Shown here: positions 31,076 through 42,665 of the stretch, one piece after another
Layout: each line of letters begins with the position of its first letter
Position numbering within the stretch: the stretch's first letter is position 1
Origin: Turnera subulata
Taxonomy: Eukaryota > Streptophyta > Magnoliopsida > Malpighiales > Passifloraceae
DNA length: 64,000 nucleotides
Assembly: GCA_028386065.3 (NCBI GenBank)
Contig: JAKUCV010001632.1
Location: 62,001-126,000 of the forward strand
Direction: 5' to 3'
The notes under the pieces: generated by a model
The model's input: only the letters and a program-made list of their open reading frames with translations
Told to the model about the DNA's origin: nothing
Databases searched by the model: none
Made by a program: the position numbers and the translations under genes

Positions 31076-33037
31076 TGTGAGGACTTGGGCCGAATTCAAC
31101 CCCCTCACCTTATTCTTTTCATTCTTCTTATCCAACAATCAAAGGAGTCGCCATCCTAATTTTTTTTTGGAAAAATCTGAGAAAAAACCATAAGCATCAT
31201 TCCTTCTTAGGCAACACATCTTAAGGGACCGATCTAACTAACTATAAATTGTTAGATTCGGGGGTTCATCGTGGGTAGGAAGGTGTTAGGAACCCCATCC
31301 GTGCTGGGACGAAATCTTGTGCAATAATTGAACTATTTTTGTATGCCTTGTGAGGCATGGTGTGGAAACAAATCATCACAATAATAAACAAAACAATTCT
31401 GAAATAAAAAGGAAAAAAAAATTGAGCTAAAGTTTCCACCACTAGAAATCAACTACGTGCCCCGACGATTGGGTTCAAAGCTCACATAGTTCTTATCATG
31501 GCTGACAGCAATCACATCATCATCAACAACATCATATCATCAACAAATCATCAAGAAAACAACAATAAAAAAGGGATCTAGATTATCTCTTGTAGCCCTC
31601 CTCTAGCTCATTGCTTTGGGTTGTCTTCTAACCCCAATTTTTTGCCACTTCTAAGCTTCACCTTGTTCTTCCCTTGATCTCCTCTTGCTGAATCCTTCTT
31701 GATGCTCCTCTCCTCGAAATTCTAGCAGAATAACCTTCATAAAAAGTGTTTCTAGGCTTGGAGAAGTGGCATTTCTCGAAGCACTCAAGCTTATAGGGTG
31801 TATGCTCTATAGAGTTTCTAACCTCTTGGAAGTGAATAAGGGGGCTCTATTTATAGAATTCTAGGAGTGCAGAGGTCCTGGACCTCACAATGAACGAGAT
31901 GCTTGCTAAAAAACTGGACAAAAATGGGTATGTTCTAATTATTGCTAAAAAATCTAGGAAAATCACGTAACATGTACGCATGGCCACCAGGCGTCTGAGG
32001 TCATCCCGAGATGGCCGCCCGCTGTCTTTTTTTGTTATGGTTCTTGCCTTTTTTAGCCCTGATTCTCATTAATTCTGACCCGGCTTGATTCCCTCGCAGG
32101 AATTAATGATGTAACGTCCCGGCTTGTCGACTATCACTACAGACCAACACGGGACCTTTTCAACATGCTTTGTACTCACTCGCATGCTTCCGGGGAAAAC
32201 TTCTCAGGAGGTCACCATCCTAGAATTGCTCTAGTCAAGCACGCTTAACTTTGGAGTTTTTTCTGGAATGAGCACCGAAAAGGTAGGTCCACCGAGTTGA
32301 TATAGTTAGTACCCATCAAAGCATTTTAAGCTATTCTTAATTGTACAGTCCCATACCTATACAACCTCGATATCACTTCATTTGAGCTATTCTTAATTAT
32401 ACAGTCCCACACCCGTATAATTAGGAAATTGTTGTAACTGTGCAGCCCCATCGCTATACAGTCTCAGGATCTCTCCTATTCTGATGTGGATTCGGTTCAT
32501 TCCTGTGCCCCTCCATCTATAAGCCTGCTAGAAGCCGCTCCTTGTCCATGCTCATTCCGGCACCGGCGTTCACTTCCCGCCCTCACAACTGGTTGCCAAA
32601 CCAGAATAAACCATTTTCTTGATTACTACCGCTCCTGAAATTTCCATCTATCATTAATACACCATTAACACCTACTTTCCATACACCTTTTACCATAAAC
32701 ACATATTCCACATAAAAGGTAATTTTAATTCTGATTTTGCAGGAAAATCAGAGCCAAAATTGAGCTACAAGAAAAGTGTTTTATGGGCCAAAAATTCTGT
32801 TGGATCCATATTCTATTAAATCAAATTTTAAACATATTTCTAGCCCAAAATTAAATCATCTCATTAATATTGGGTCAAAATACAAAAATGTCCAATTTAA
32901 TAAAATATCCGTACTCCACTAACTTTAACTCTAAATATATTCCTGACCCAAAGATTAAATCACCTCATTAACATTGGGTTTAAAACACATAAGAGCCAAA
33001 ATTAGCAAAATATAAATCGTCCAAATTTGGGTATTCA
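31075..33037 (-). repeat. Tat-lineage gypsy LTR, second copy (3' LTR)
   Basis: Homologous to 1,884-3,485 along its length (GGAGTCGCC block, GGAAGGTGTTAGG block, TATA-type CTATTTATAG near 31,850). The right end is GGGTATTCA (33,029-33,037). Next to it, on the minus strand, is the purine block GAGGGGCATCTG, which fits a polypurine tract. So this is the 3' LTR of a minus-strand element whose 3' internal DNA lies to the right. The left end is approximate. Confidence 0.6.
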
Positions 33038-33440
33038 CAGATGCCCCTCGTTGGTGAGTCCTTAGGATCTGGGGACGAACCAACGCATGATAACAACACT
33101 CAAATTTGGGAGCCTATCACTGTTGATGATGCTATCTGCGCATCATAGGTTAGAGCACTTCGTACTCTGGGTGCAAAAACATGGAAATCAACTCATCCCG
33201 GGTTGTTGGTTAAAGATTTATCTCCTTCCTCGGAACTCATTGAGAAATATGCTTAGGGAATCATCTCATCGACCGGGTTTTTATGGGTTAGGGTTTTATC
33301 TCCTCCCTAGGGAAAGCAAAAGAGGAATCATTTTATCTTCGGGTTCAGGCACTCCACTAGGGAAAAACTAGGAACTCATCTCATCCCGAGTTTATTCTAG
33401 TGGGTAACCTGCTTGGGAACTAAAAGGGAATCATCTCATC
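33038..33440 (-). other. 3' internal region of the minus-strand gypsy element
   Basis: Contains repeated short units around AATCATCTCATC (33,258; 33,318; 33,369; 33,429), typical of the non-coding 3' part of Tat elements. It is truncated at about 33,440 by AT-rich sequence. Confidence 0.5.
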
Positions 33441-33849
33441 CTCATTACAAATATTTTTTACGTATTTTTGATAATTATTTATAATAAATTTCTTATTTGA
33501 TTTTATTATTAACATTATTTATAAGCAGTAATATTTTTTTTTATATTTAGTTTATCTTAATCAATCATTATTAATTTTTTGTGATACATAATTTTCATTT
33601 TATATTAATTAAATATTATTTTTATTTATTTATTTCTTTTATATATATAATACTTATTTTATATATCATATTTATTTGACGATTTTAAAAGTTCATTGTG
33701 TTAGACTAAATTTTTTATTATTTTTTAACACTTTAACTAAATATGTAAATATTATATTTATCGAAAATAATTTTTTATATCAAAGATTGTGATTGATATG
33801 GTGGCAAGTAATACACAGGTGTCGCCGACGTACATGTCCTTCAAATCTT
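33441..33849. other. AT-rich spacer, no gene seen
   Basis: Nearly all A and T. No coding frame or repeat end was recognised. Confidence 0.55.
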
Positions 33850-34041
33850 CTATTCACCAGTGTCTAGCTCAAGATTAGGAAATTTCTTTAAGTCATGCTT
33901 ACTAGGAGAGTAATCATGTAGCCGACTGGTTGGCTCAGTGGGGCTTTTCTTATCCATTGGGGTTTCATAATCATGATTCAGCTCCTGTAGGTTGTCTTTC
34001 TTTACTTCATTAGGATGTATCAAACGTTGCCTGGCCACGTA
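33850..34041 (-). other. Possible terminal exon of an unknown host gene
   Basis: On the minus strand an open frame of about 63 codons ends in a stop (YVARQRLIHPNEVKKDN, then LELDTGE). It is rich in charged residues and not repeat-like. Just upstream, across the Copia-2 insertion, the empty-site sequence would read AAGTACAG then TACGTG, a plausible splice acceptor. I do not recognise the protein. It could be a real last exon, a captured fragment or chance. Confidence 0.25.
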
Positions 34042-34046
34042 CTGTA

Positions 34047-36898
34047 TTTTAATCCATGAATTTTACTTATGGTGTTTTTGATGTTGTCAATTTTATGGAC
34101 TTGAATATGTAATTATTTTTTTTGGTAAGTCCAAGTATGTTTGCTTCTTTATCTTGTAGTTGTTGGGAGTTATTGGGCTATTATTTTCCTTCCAGCCCAT
34201 CAATTTTTTAATGCATATAACACTCACAAGATTAAATATTAGTTGGTCAATTTTTTTCCCTAGCCCAATGAATGTTGCATAAACACATATCGTATTTTAT
34301 TTTCGAGCTTACACATAAATGAAGTTTTAAAGATGGCCTCATGCAGGCCCATTTACAAAAACTCTTCTTTAAGTGATATGATGTCGTATTAGAAAGAGTA
34401 GTACTTACTCTTTCATTTTGCTGCAAACATGCGTGGTAGATAGGGGTGTAAACGAGCCGAGTCGAGCTGAGTAGTGCTGAGCTCGACTCGAGCTCGATCG
34501 CGCTTTTATTTTTTAGCTCGAGCTCGTTAAGTTTTGATGTTACTCGAACTCGGCTCGTTAAAGCTCATTAACTATTGTTAGAATCGGAAGCTCAGATTAT
34601 AGCTCGTCACAGCTCGTGAGCGTAAGCTCGATTAAGCTCGGTACATAGTAAATCAACAAAACATATTTTAACCAGCCTTTCTACAGAATTGAAAGCTAGA
34701 ACACAAGCTTTTCTTGATAAAAACATATCTCGATCCATACTCACTCGCAGAAATAGAAAGAAACGAGAGGAAGAAAACAATTGAACCTCTATAGAAATTA
34801 ATATATATATATATATATTATCAACAGCGTGCTAGGCAATTGTGCAACTTGCAAACCCAAGCCTTGGAGTTTACTGTCTCGCTGGAATCTGCGCATGAGT
34901 TCAAACAAACCCCCAACTGGCCACTAGACTACCAAAGCACCCAAATCTGCTGCGACAACACCATATAAAACAAGTATAACACTTAACACAAGGGCAGTGA
35001 CAATTTGGGTTCCTTAAATCAACAAATCGGAGGTTGAATCAAAGGAGAGAAGATAGAGTTGTGAGTTATTACCCCTCAATTCGTCGCCCTCGCCGTTGAC
35101 TTCATAGGAATTAACCTCGGGCTTTGATTTTGGACCAGAAGAGGGAGATTTTGCAAGGATGGAGAGTGGGGTGGTGGGCAATAGCGTTTGACGAAGTGGG
35201 TGACTGGGTTCGGCGTGAAAGGTGGAAAAAAATTATGGATTTCAAAGTTTGGAATTGGGGGCTTTTCTCGTCTGTAGCTACCACAACACGAGTTTAGTTT
35301 CTTTCTTTCTTTTTTTTTTCATCAGTGTTAAGAGTGTTTAGTATGTTTCATTGTAAAACAAAAAGCTGCCTATGTTTAATTTATTTTATTTCTAATTTTA
35401 ACATTTCATTTTTTTAGGCTAAAAAAGCACATGGCCCAATTTTTTTTTCCAAAACATATAGCCCAAATCAGTATTTACAAGCCCAGTCAGTCAAAACCTT
35501 ATAATTGAAGCAAATCTCGATAAGGCTCGCGAGCTTTACGAGCTGATTACTGGTAAGCTCGAGCTCAGCTCGAAAGCCCTCCAAGCTCGACTCGAGCTCA
35601 ACTCGAGCTCGATTAGAACGAGTCGAGTTCTAGTAGCCAGCGAGACGATCCCGAGTAGCTCGCGAGTAGCTTGACTCGCTTACACCCCTAGTGGTGGATA
35701 GGGGTTGTTATTCATTGTCTTCTTCCTTTATTTGCTTTTTTTTTTTCTTACACAAAAGCTAAACACATACTAGATGACAAAAGTGGATGTATCAAGAGAT
35801 GCTCAAGAGCTTTGAAGGAGTTGTTTACAAGTCAAAGAAGGGATTCCTAGTGGCTGTTATTCTTGTCTTCTTTGTTCCTAAGATAATCTAAAAAAGGGAA
35901 TCTTCAAATTTAGTGAGCTTTCATCCTCCAATCAAAATCTTCAACAACCAACAAAGAGAAGAGATGGAGACGTTTTTCTTGTCTCACACACGTCATCAAT
36001 TCAAGGCAAGAAGAGTTGGGAAGGGGAGCGAAAAAGAGCAGCAACAGTCATATTTTCTCAAGTGTGCAGATTTTTTTTTTCCAGGCCCAGAATTTGTATA
36101 CGGGCCAAATACCAAAATTCTAGAAGATAAGCTTTTGGTATTTATCTTTGACCTTCAAGTCCCTATTTGTTATTGGGGTCTATAAATAGCCTTCCAATCC
36201 TCATTAACACATTAAGACATGCCATTACAATTTTATTTACATCTTCTTGAAGCTTGCTTAAGTGCTCATAAATCATTGAGAAATTAGAGCTTGATTATTG
36301 AAATTATTGAGGGGTTTGAATCTTTCTTCTTGAGCTTTATACCTTTGGGATATCTTTGGGCTTAATTGTATCCACAAAGAGTGAGTCACTCTTTGGTTGT
36401 TTGAAAATCATACCTTGAGTAGGATTGGAGAAATTTTACTTGAGGGGTTGAATAGGTTTGAAGCTTGAGCCTTTGAAAAAGCTTTGGGTGTAGGTTAGAG
36501 AGTGAGTATTGAAAAACTCTTGTATAGGTTTTGATTGAGCCTTGTAAAAGCCTAGATTAGAGAGTGAGCCTTGGAAAAACTCTTGTAAAGGTTTGAGCTT
36601 GATCCTTTGAAAAAGCTTGGTTGTAAAAGGTTGGATTTCACCTTGGAAGAAACCATATTGTGGATTTGATAAATCTCAAGGTGGACCCTTGAGTAGTAGA
36701 TGTACCTATAGGATTTAGGAGAAACCACTCTAAATTGTTGTATTTGAATGTGTGTGTATGATTACTCTCTTCTTCATTCTTAATCTCCTTTAGTGTTCTT
36801 GAATACCTAGATTTTAGTTTCTTCTCCTTATATAAAATTTTCAGAAAGGTATCTTAGAAGCTAATTCAACCCCCCTTCTTAGCTTATTTGGGCCTACA
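34047..36898 (+). repeat. Copia-2 5' LTR, interrupted by hAT-like copy 2
   Basis: Aligns with 46326-47847 on both sides of the transposon. A likely TATA (TCTATAAATAGCC) lies at 36,178-36,190, matched at 47,127-47,140 in the 3' LTR. Confidence 0.85.
34441..35690. mobile_element. hAT-like non-autonomous DNA transposon (copy 2)
   Basis: 1,250 bp. Ends are TAGGGGTGTAAACGAG and CTCGCTTACACCCCTA. The 8-bp flanks are GTGGTAGA (34433-34440) and GTGGTGGA (35691-35698), one mismatch. It has dense GAGCTCGAG-type subterminal repeats. Its right end matches the left end of copy 1 in reverse complement, so it lies in opposite orientation, and inner sequence near 35,400 matches copy 1 near 4,780. No transposase frame is present. 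It also carries an (AT)10 run at 34,800-34,820. Confidence 0.85.
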
Positions 36899-36899
36899 A

Positions 36900-36911
36900 T
36901 TGGTAGCGGAG
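36900..36911 (+). other. Copia-2 primer-binding site
   Basis: TTGGTAGCGGAG follows the LTR by one base. Same core as in Copia-1, and different from the common initiator-Met core TGGTATCAGAG. Confidence 0.65.
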
Positions 36912-36947
36912 TATAGGTCTCTTTGTTTTGGATTAACCTCCTAGAGT

Positions 36948-37574
36948 ATGATCATGGCTTTTGAAGGGTACAATATTCACAAAGCCTCTTATTTTTATGG
37001 AGTCAATTTTAACTATTGGAAAGTTAGAATGCAAATATTTCTAGAGGGGCAAGGTTTAGAAACTTGGGAAATAGTTGAGAGTGGTTGGAATAGGCCATCT
37101 AAACTTTTGAGTAATTGGAGTGAAAATGAGAAGAAGAAAGGTGCTCTAGATGCCATGGCTAGAAATTCCGTATTATGTGTCTTAAGTAAAGAGGAGTTTG
37201 AGAGAATTAGGACTTGTAATAGTGCTCATGAGATTAGAAACTTTTATGCACTACTCATGAGGAAACTAATCAAGTCAAGGAGTCTAAAACTAATAGACTA
37301 ATGAGAAATTTTAAGCTCTTTGCAATGATGCCTAATGAGTCCAATAGTGACATGAGCACTAGGTTTTCTACTCTATGCAATAACCTTGTGAGCCTTGGTA
37401 AAGTCATTAGTGGTAAAGAGAAGGTTACCAAAATATTGAGGTCTTTGAGTAAGGAGTGGGAAGCTGAAGTCACGGTAATAGAAGAGGCAAAAGTTCTTAA
37501 TATGTTATCCTACAATGAGCTAATTGTCTCCTTAATTGCATATGGAATAAAGTTCAAAGGCAAAGAGAAGTATC
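36948..37574 (+). pseudogene. Copia-2 gag, N-terminal part, frameshifted
   Basis: From ATG 36948 the first frame gives a Copia gag N terminus (NYWKVRMQIFLEGQGLETWE, then ALDAMARNSVLCVLS). It shifts near 37,250-37,300 into a second frame (MRNFKLFAMMPNESNSDMST, then LRSLSKEWEAEVTVIEEAK) with the UBN2 signature. Homology stops at about 37,575, where Athila sequence begins. The C-terminal part resumes at 44,220. Confidence 0.78.
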
Positions 37575-38723
37575 AAGCAACTACATTCTATGAATTCTGT
37601 CAGATGAAATGGATCCTGTTAAAGAATTTTTCTAAACGAAACAGGCTCAGCCTGTTTACCTTAGAACAAGCCCTTACCTCTGTCAAGGCGAAATTTAAAG
37701 TAGAATCTTCAAGCAAGGAAAGGATCTAGGCCATCTTTGGCATAACTACAGACCACACAAATCCACACCTTGCAACCCCATTTAAGCCGATTATGGTGGC
37801 CCTATTTCATTCATTCAACCTACACATCTCACCTCAACCATTTGCAACCAAAGTAGGGGGCATCAGTGTCTAAGGACACAAATTCCTTCAAACAGCCTCA
37901 CCCTGTCGATGAGCCTGTGAGCAAGATTTGAGCAAATTCAGAAAATGAGATTGCCCATACTCAGCCTGTGCAAAATGTAGAATTCCATCAAATACATGTA
38001 ATCCCTCCTCCCTTGCAAAAGAAAAAGAGAAAATAAAAAATATGGAAAGAAGAAAAAAAATAAATAAAGAAAGGGAGGAAGGAAAAAGGCAACATCTGAA
38101 GAATCATACTCCACCAATGAACACAAATCCAATCCGTCTGTTGGAATCAGTGGCTACATCAAGAGTGGCTGAAGCATTGGGACACAGTTGCCGAATAGCA
38201 TGAGACCGCAGAAAATACAAGATCAAATAGTCACTACACTGTCCTAGGTTGTTCCTGAATAAAAACAAGAGAATCAAGTTCACAAGCCATCGACCCTTGC
38301 AAAAACCATCCACCTTCCTTTGACAACCCTCACCCAGCCTCAATACAACACAGATGAAGTCCTAGTGATCCTAGCTTGATGCCTTATGCACATTAGTGGA
38401 GACAAGAGGTAATGGGTCTGCATATCAGGTATTGATTTTTCACTTTTCAATCTTTAACTAATCTCTCAAATGACAGAAGGAATGAAGGCCAGTTGCTAAA
38501 TTATTCCTGTGAATCTTATGACAAAAACTACTGATAAGGAATTTGATTAGAATCAATGCAGTATTGAAGGAAAAATAAGAGCATGCCTGAATTGGGACAT
38601 CACAAGGAAGAAGCCTAGTGAAAATATTATGCATTGGAATTGTCTTTACTTCCTTTCAAAATCATGCCATCTCTTCTCTTCTGTTTGCTTGAGGACAAGC
38701 AAAATCTTCAGTTTGGGGTATTT

Positions 38724-40736
38724 TGATGCACATAAAATATGCATAGTTTTAGGCATGATTTTAGATATATTTGTTGTCAATTCATCATGACTATATGCCT
38801 TACTTTGCATTATTTCATCATATTCCCTTAAATCTTATCCTTTACTGTATGATTAGTGATTCCAGGTGCATTTTTGAAGGATTTCGGAGATTTCATGGAG
38901 AATTCGAAGAAATAGCCTCTGGCACAACATGAGCCTGTGTCGGGTCTGTTGTTCATTGCACAATCAGTGGAAAGCCACGAATCCCCCTCCAATCACAAGA
39001 TTTCCACTGGATTTCACCACCTTTGCCTTGATCCACAAAGCCATCATGCTACCACATCAATCGCAAGAGAAGCTGAATTCAATTTCAGAGAAGAATTGAA
39101 AGAGACTGCACACAGCCTCACCACAGCCCCAGGCATAGGCTCAGCCTGTGGAATCTGCAGATGACCAGAAACGTGAAGAAAAGAATATAAAACTCAGCCA
39201 CTTACAGACCTTCACCACTTGCAAAACTTTCAACTCTACAATCATAACCTGAACATTTCAGAAGACTTTAGGCATGGGAAAGAGGGGATAATCATTACAC
39301 CTATGGAATATTGCAATTAAAGAACTATTATCTTCCCCTAAAGTGTTCTAAAATCTACAGATTTGAAGAATTCAGCTTCGTCACACCTCCCAAGGTGCCT
39401 TATCCCGAGGAACATGATGGGAAACTGAAACCCAACTTGCCCAACCTCCATACCTTCCAGCAAGTGGGAGAAGAGAGAAGAAGAGGATTTGCGCCTATAA
39501 ATAGGAGGAGGGAAGAAAGAACTGGGCATCGATTAATCCATCAATCCAAAGAAATTGCAGAAGCTTAGGAACAGAGGCAGAAACCCACTCAACCCGATGT
39601 TTTTCTTTGTTTTTGTTGTTTCTTTAATTTTGAGCATGCACTGAACAACCCCTCTTAGGTTGAAGGGGAGAACTTGTCTTTGATTTCATTGTAATAAATT
39701 GCTCATCTTATGCTCTAAACCTGTTTTTCTTGTTTTGGTTGTTGCATACTTGATACATGTTTGAGTTCTGGCCAAACCCTTGCATGATGATAGGTAGCTA
39801 GGTGAAGGACCGAAAGTAGAAGCCATAGTGACTGGAACAACAACAACCATCAATTAGTTTCTAGCTTTTGAAACCTGTTAGGAATTAATTGAGGAATTAG
39901 CCCCAACACCCAATCTTAATCCCCTTGGTTTGACCGATGCAAAAGCATTAGGATGAGTGAGAGCCTTGGGGGGAACCTGCGAGTGAAAACAAATGGGTTC
40001 AGTATAGGTTGGGAGCGCCTGCAGGAACTGATCTGTGTAATTGATTTTGTGTTCTCGACCGGCCCAGCCACAGACTCAGCACTGGTTCAGCTTGTTGCGA
40101 CACAGTCAAGAAGAATGACACTATTTTTAATCTGATCCTTGATTGATTATTGAGTAGCCTATTTTTAATCTAGTAACAGCTTGGTGAAGGACCAAAATGA
40201 GAAGCCAAGTGTGCTAGACCAACAATAGTCAGCCTTCACTCCTTAGCTGTTCGAAAGAAGATAGGGAGAGACTGTGGGAAAATATGCCCCAACACCAAAC
40301 TTCACCTCTAAGTGGACGTCTATTCTAGTGACAGGGGGTAGATGGAAGCTTAGGGAACTATCAATAAGAATGAAAGTCGTTGGTAGTAGATTAGGTCGGG
40401 AGCCCCTTCAAGACATCTTATTAAACACAGGCCGACAAACAGGCTCAGCCTGTTGTGAGGCTGTTGAGCAATTTAAAGCATGAAACTGGACATGTGAACC
40501 TCGGACACCTAAGACTTCACTTAATCTGATCTTTTCCTATTTCAACACTACTGTTACTTTTATTTTCTTGCTTATTTTATATTTTAATAGAATTTACCTC
40601 ATATTTAGTCTTTGTCTGATTAATCCTAATTTGTCTATTTGAAGGTAACAGGCTCAAACCAGTCCCTGTGGATACGACCTTGATAGAGTACTACAACTAC
40701 CCTGTGCACTTGCAGGACTCCTATCAAGTTTTTGGC
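38724..40736 (+). repeat. Athila-family LTR (middle of the tandem block)
   Basis: 2,013 bp, TGATGCACATAAAA to CCTATCA. TATA box CCTATAAATAGG at about 39,493. Followed directly by a tRNA-Asp primer site at 40743-40760 (TGGCGCCATTGCCGGGGA). Confidence 0.87.
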
Positions 40737-40742
40737 GCCATT

Positions 40743-40760
40743 GCCGGGGACTGGTGCTTG
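40743..40760 (+). other. tRNA-Asp primer-binding site of the second Athila element
   Basis: One mismatch to the site at 20986-21003. Followed by an internal region that skips gag and pol completely. Confidence 0.82.
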
Positions 40761-42665
40761 ATACTATTACCTTTCATTTGGATTCACTAGGCTTTTTATT
40801 TTTTAAACCTTTCTTTTTATTTTCCTTTGGTTGTTTTTGTTTTCTTTGTGTGTTTTTCTTGTGTTGCTAACCTTTAGGTGTTGCAAATCGATGAGAAAAG
40901 GAATTGACAAGTCAGAATTTAGCCAGGGAAGTTCTAAACCCCTTTCGCATTTGCATTTCATGATGCTTTGCATTAAGAGCTGTTATGGTGGTTTTACACG
41001 CTAACACACACAGGATGAGCCTGTGTTATTTTGTATTTTGATTAAGGCATTCCACCTACCCAGCGGCTAATTCAGCAAAATAGGAGGACTAGACTTGTTA
41101 AGATTGGAATTGATCAATCCTGTCTGCACAATCCACTATCCCCCTCCCCTACTCGATTTCAAACATTTTAGAGTTTAGCTTAAATACCCCCTTACCACAT
41201 AGCTTAACTTTCAGTTTGGGGTAGTTAATTTCGGCATCGCACCCTGTTTTTGTTTAGTTTTGGCAGTGAGGACACTACAGATTTTCAGTTTGGGGTATTT
41301 TAGGGTGCAATTTAGCCATAATATGACTCGAGGTATTTTCCAGTGTTCATGTAATGCATTTTCAATTTTATCTATTTTCATTATGTTCCTCCCAGTGTGA
41401 GTCTGTCCTTATATTTATGCACCTTCTCTTTTTCCATTTAACTCTGCTTAGATTCTGATCTCATGACTTGTCTTATTTTCACAAAATGAGCAGAATAGGA
41501 TAATCAAGTAACTACATTCTGTGAATTCTGTCAGATGAGATGGATCCTGTTAAAGAATTTTTCTAAACGAAACAGGCTCAGCCAGTTTACCTTAGAACAG
41601 GCCCTTACCTCTGTCAAGGCGAAATTTAAAGCAGAATCTTCAAGCAAGGAAAGGATCTAGGCCATCTTTGGCATAACTACAGACCACACAAATCCACACC
41701 TCACTCATCAAACCCTTACAACCCCATTTGAGCCGATTATGATGGCCCTATTTCATTCATTCACCCTGCACATCTCACCTCAACCATTTGTAACCAAAGC
41801 AGGGGCCATCAGTGTCTAAGGAAACAAATTCCTTCAAACAGCCTCACCTGTCGATGAGCCTGTGAACAAGATTTGAGCAAATTCTGAAAATGAGATTGCC
41901 CACACTCATCCTGTGCAAAATGCAGAATGCCATTAAATACATGTAATCCCTCCTCCCTTACAAAAGAAAAAGAGAAAATGAAAAATATGGAAACAAGAAA
42001 AAAAAAATAAAGAAAGGGAGGAAGGAAAAAGGCAACATCTGAAGAATCATACTCCACCAAAGAACACAAATCCAATCCGTCTGTTGGAGTCAGTGGTTAC
42101 ATCAGGAGTGGCTGAAGCATTGGGACACAGTTGCCGAATAGCGTGAGACCGCAGAAAATACAAGATCAAACAGCCTCTACACTGTCTCAGGCTATTCCTA
42201 AACAAAAACAAGATTATCAAGTTCACAAGCCATCGCCCCTTGCAAAAACCATCCACCTTCCTTTGACAACTCTCACCCAGCCTCAATACAACACAGAAGA
42301 AGTCCTAGTGATCCTAGCTTGATGACTTATGCACATTAGTGGAGATAAGAGGTAATGGGTCTGCATATGAGGTATTGATTTTTTACTTTTCAATCTTTAA
42401 CTAATCTCTCAATTGACAGAAGGAATGAAGGCCAGTTGCGAAATTATTCCTGTGAATCTTATGACAAAAACTACTGACAAGGAATTTGATTAGAATCGAT
42501 GCAGTTTTGAAGGAAAATAAGAGGATGCCTGAATTGGGACATCACAAGGAAGAAGCCTAGTGAAAATATTATGCATTGGAATTGTCTTTACTTCCTTTCA
42601 AAATCATGTCATCTCTTCTCTTCTCTTTGCTTGAGGACAAGCAAAATCTTCAGTTTCGGGTATTT
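40761..42665 (+). other. Shortened internal region of the second Athila element
   Basis: Matches the 3' non-coding region of the first Athila element (25,970-27,788). Everything between the primer site and that region is deleted, so the unit is a non-coding derivative. It carries CAGTTTGGGGTA blocks (41,213; 41,287) and the purine block ending at 42,662. Confidence 0.75.
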
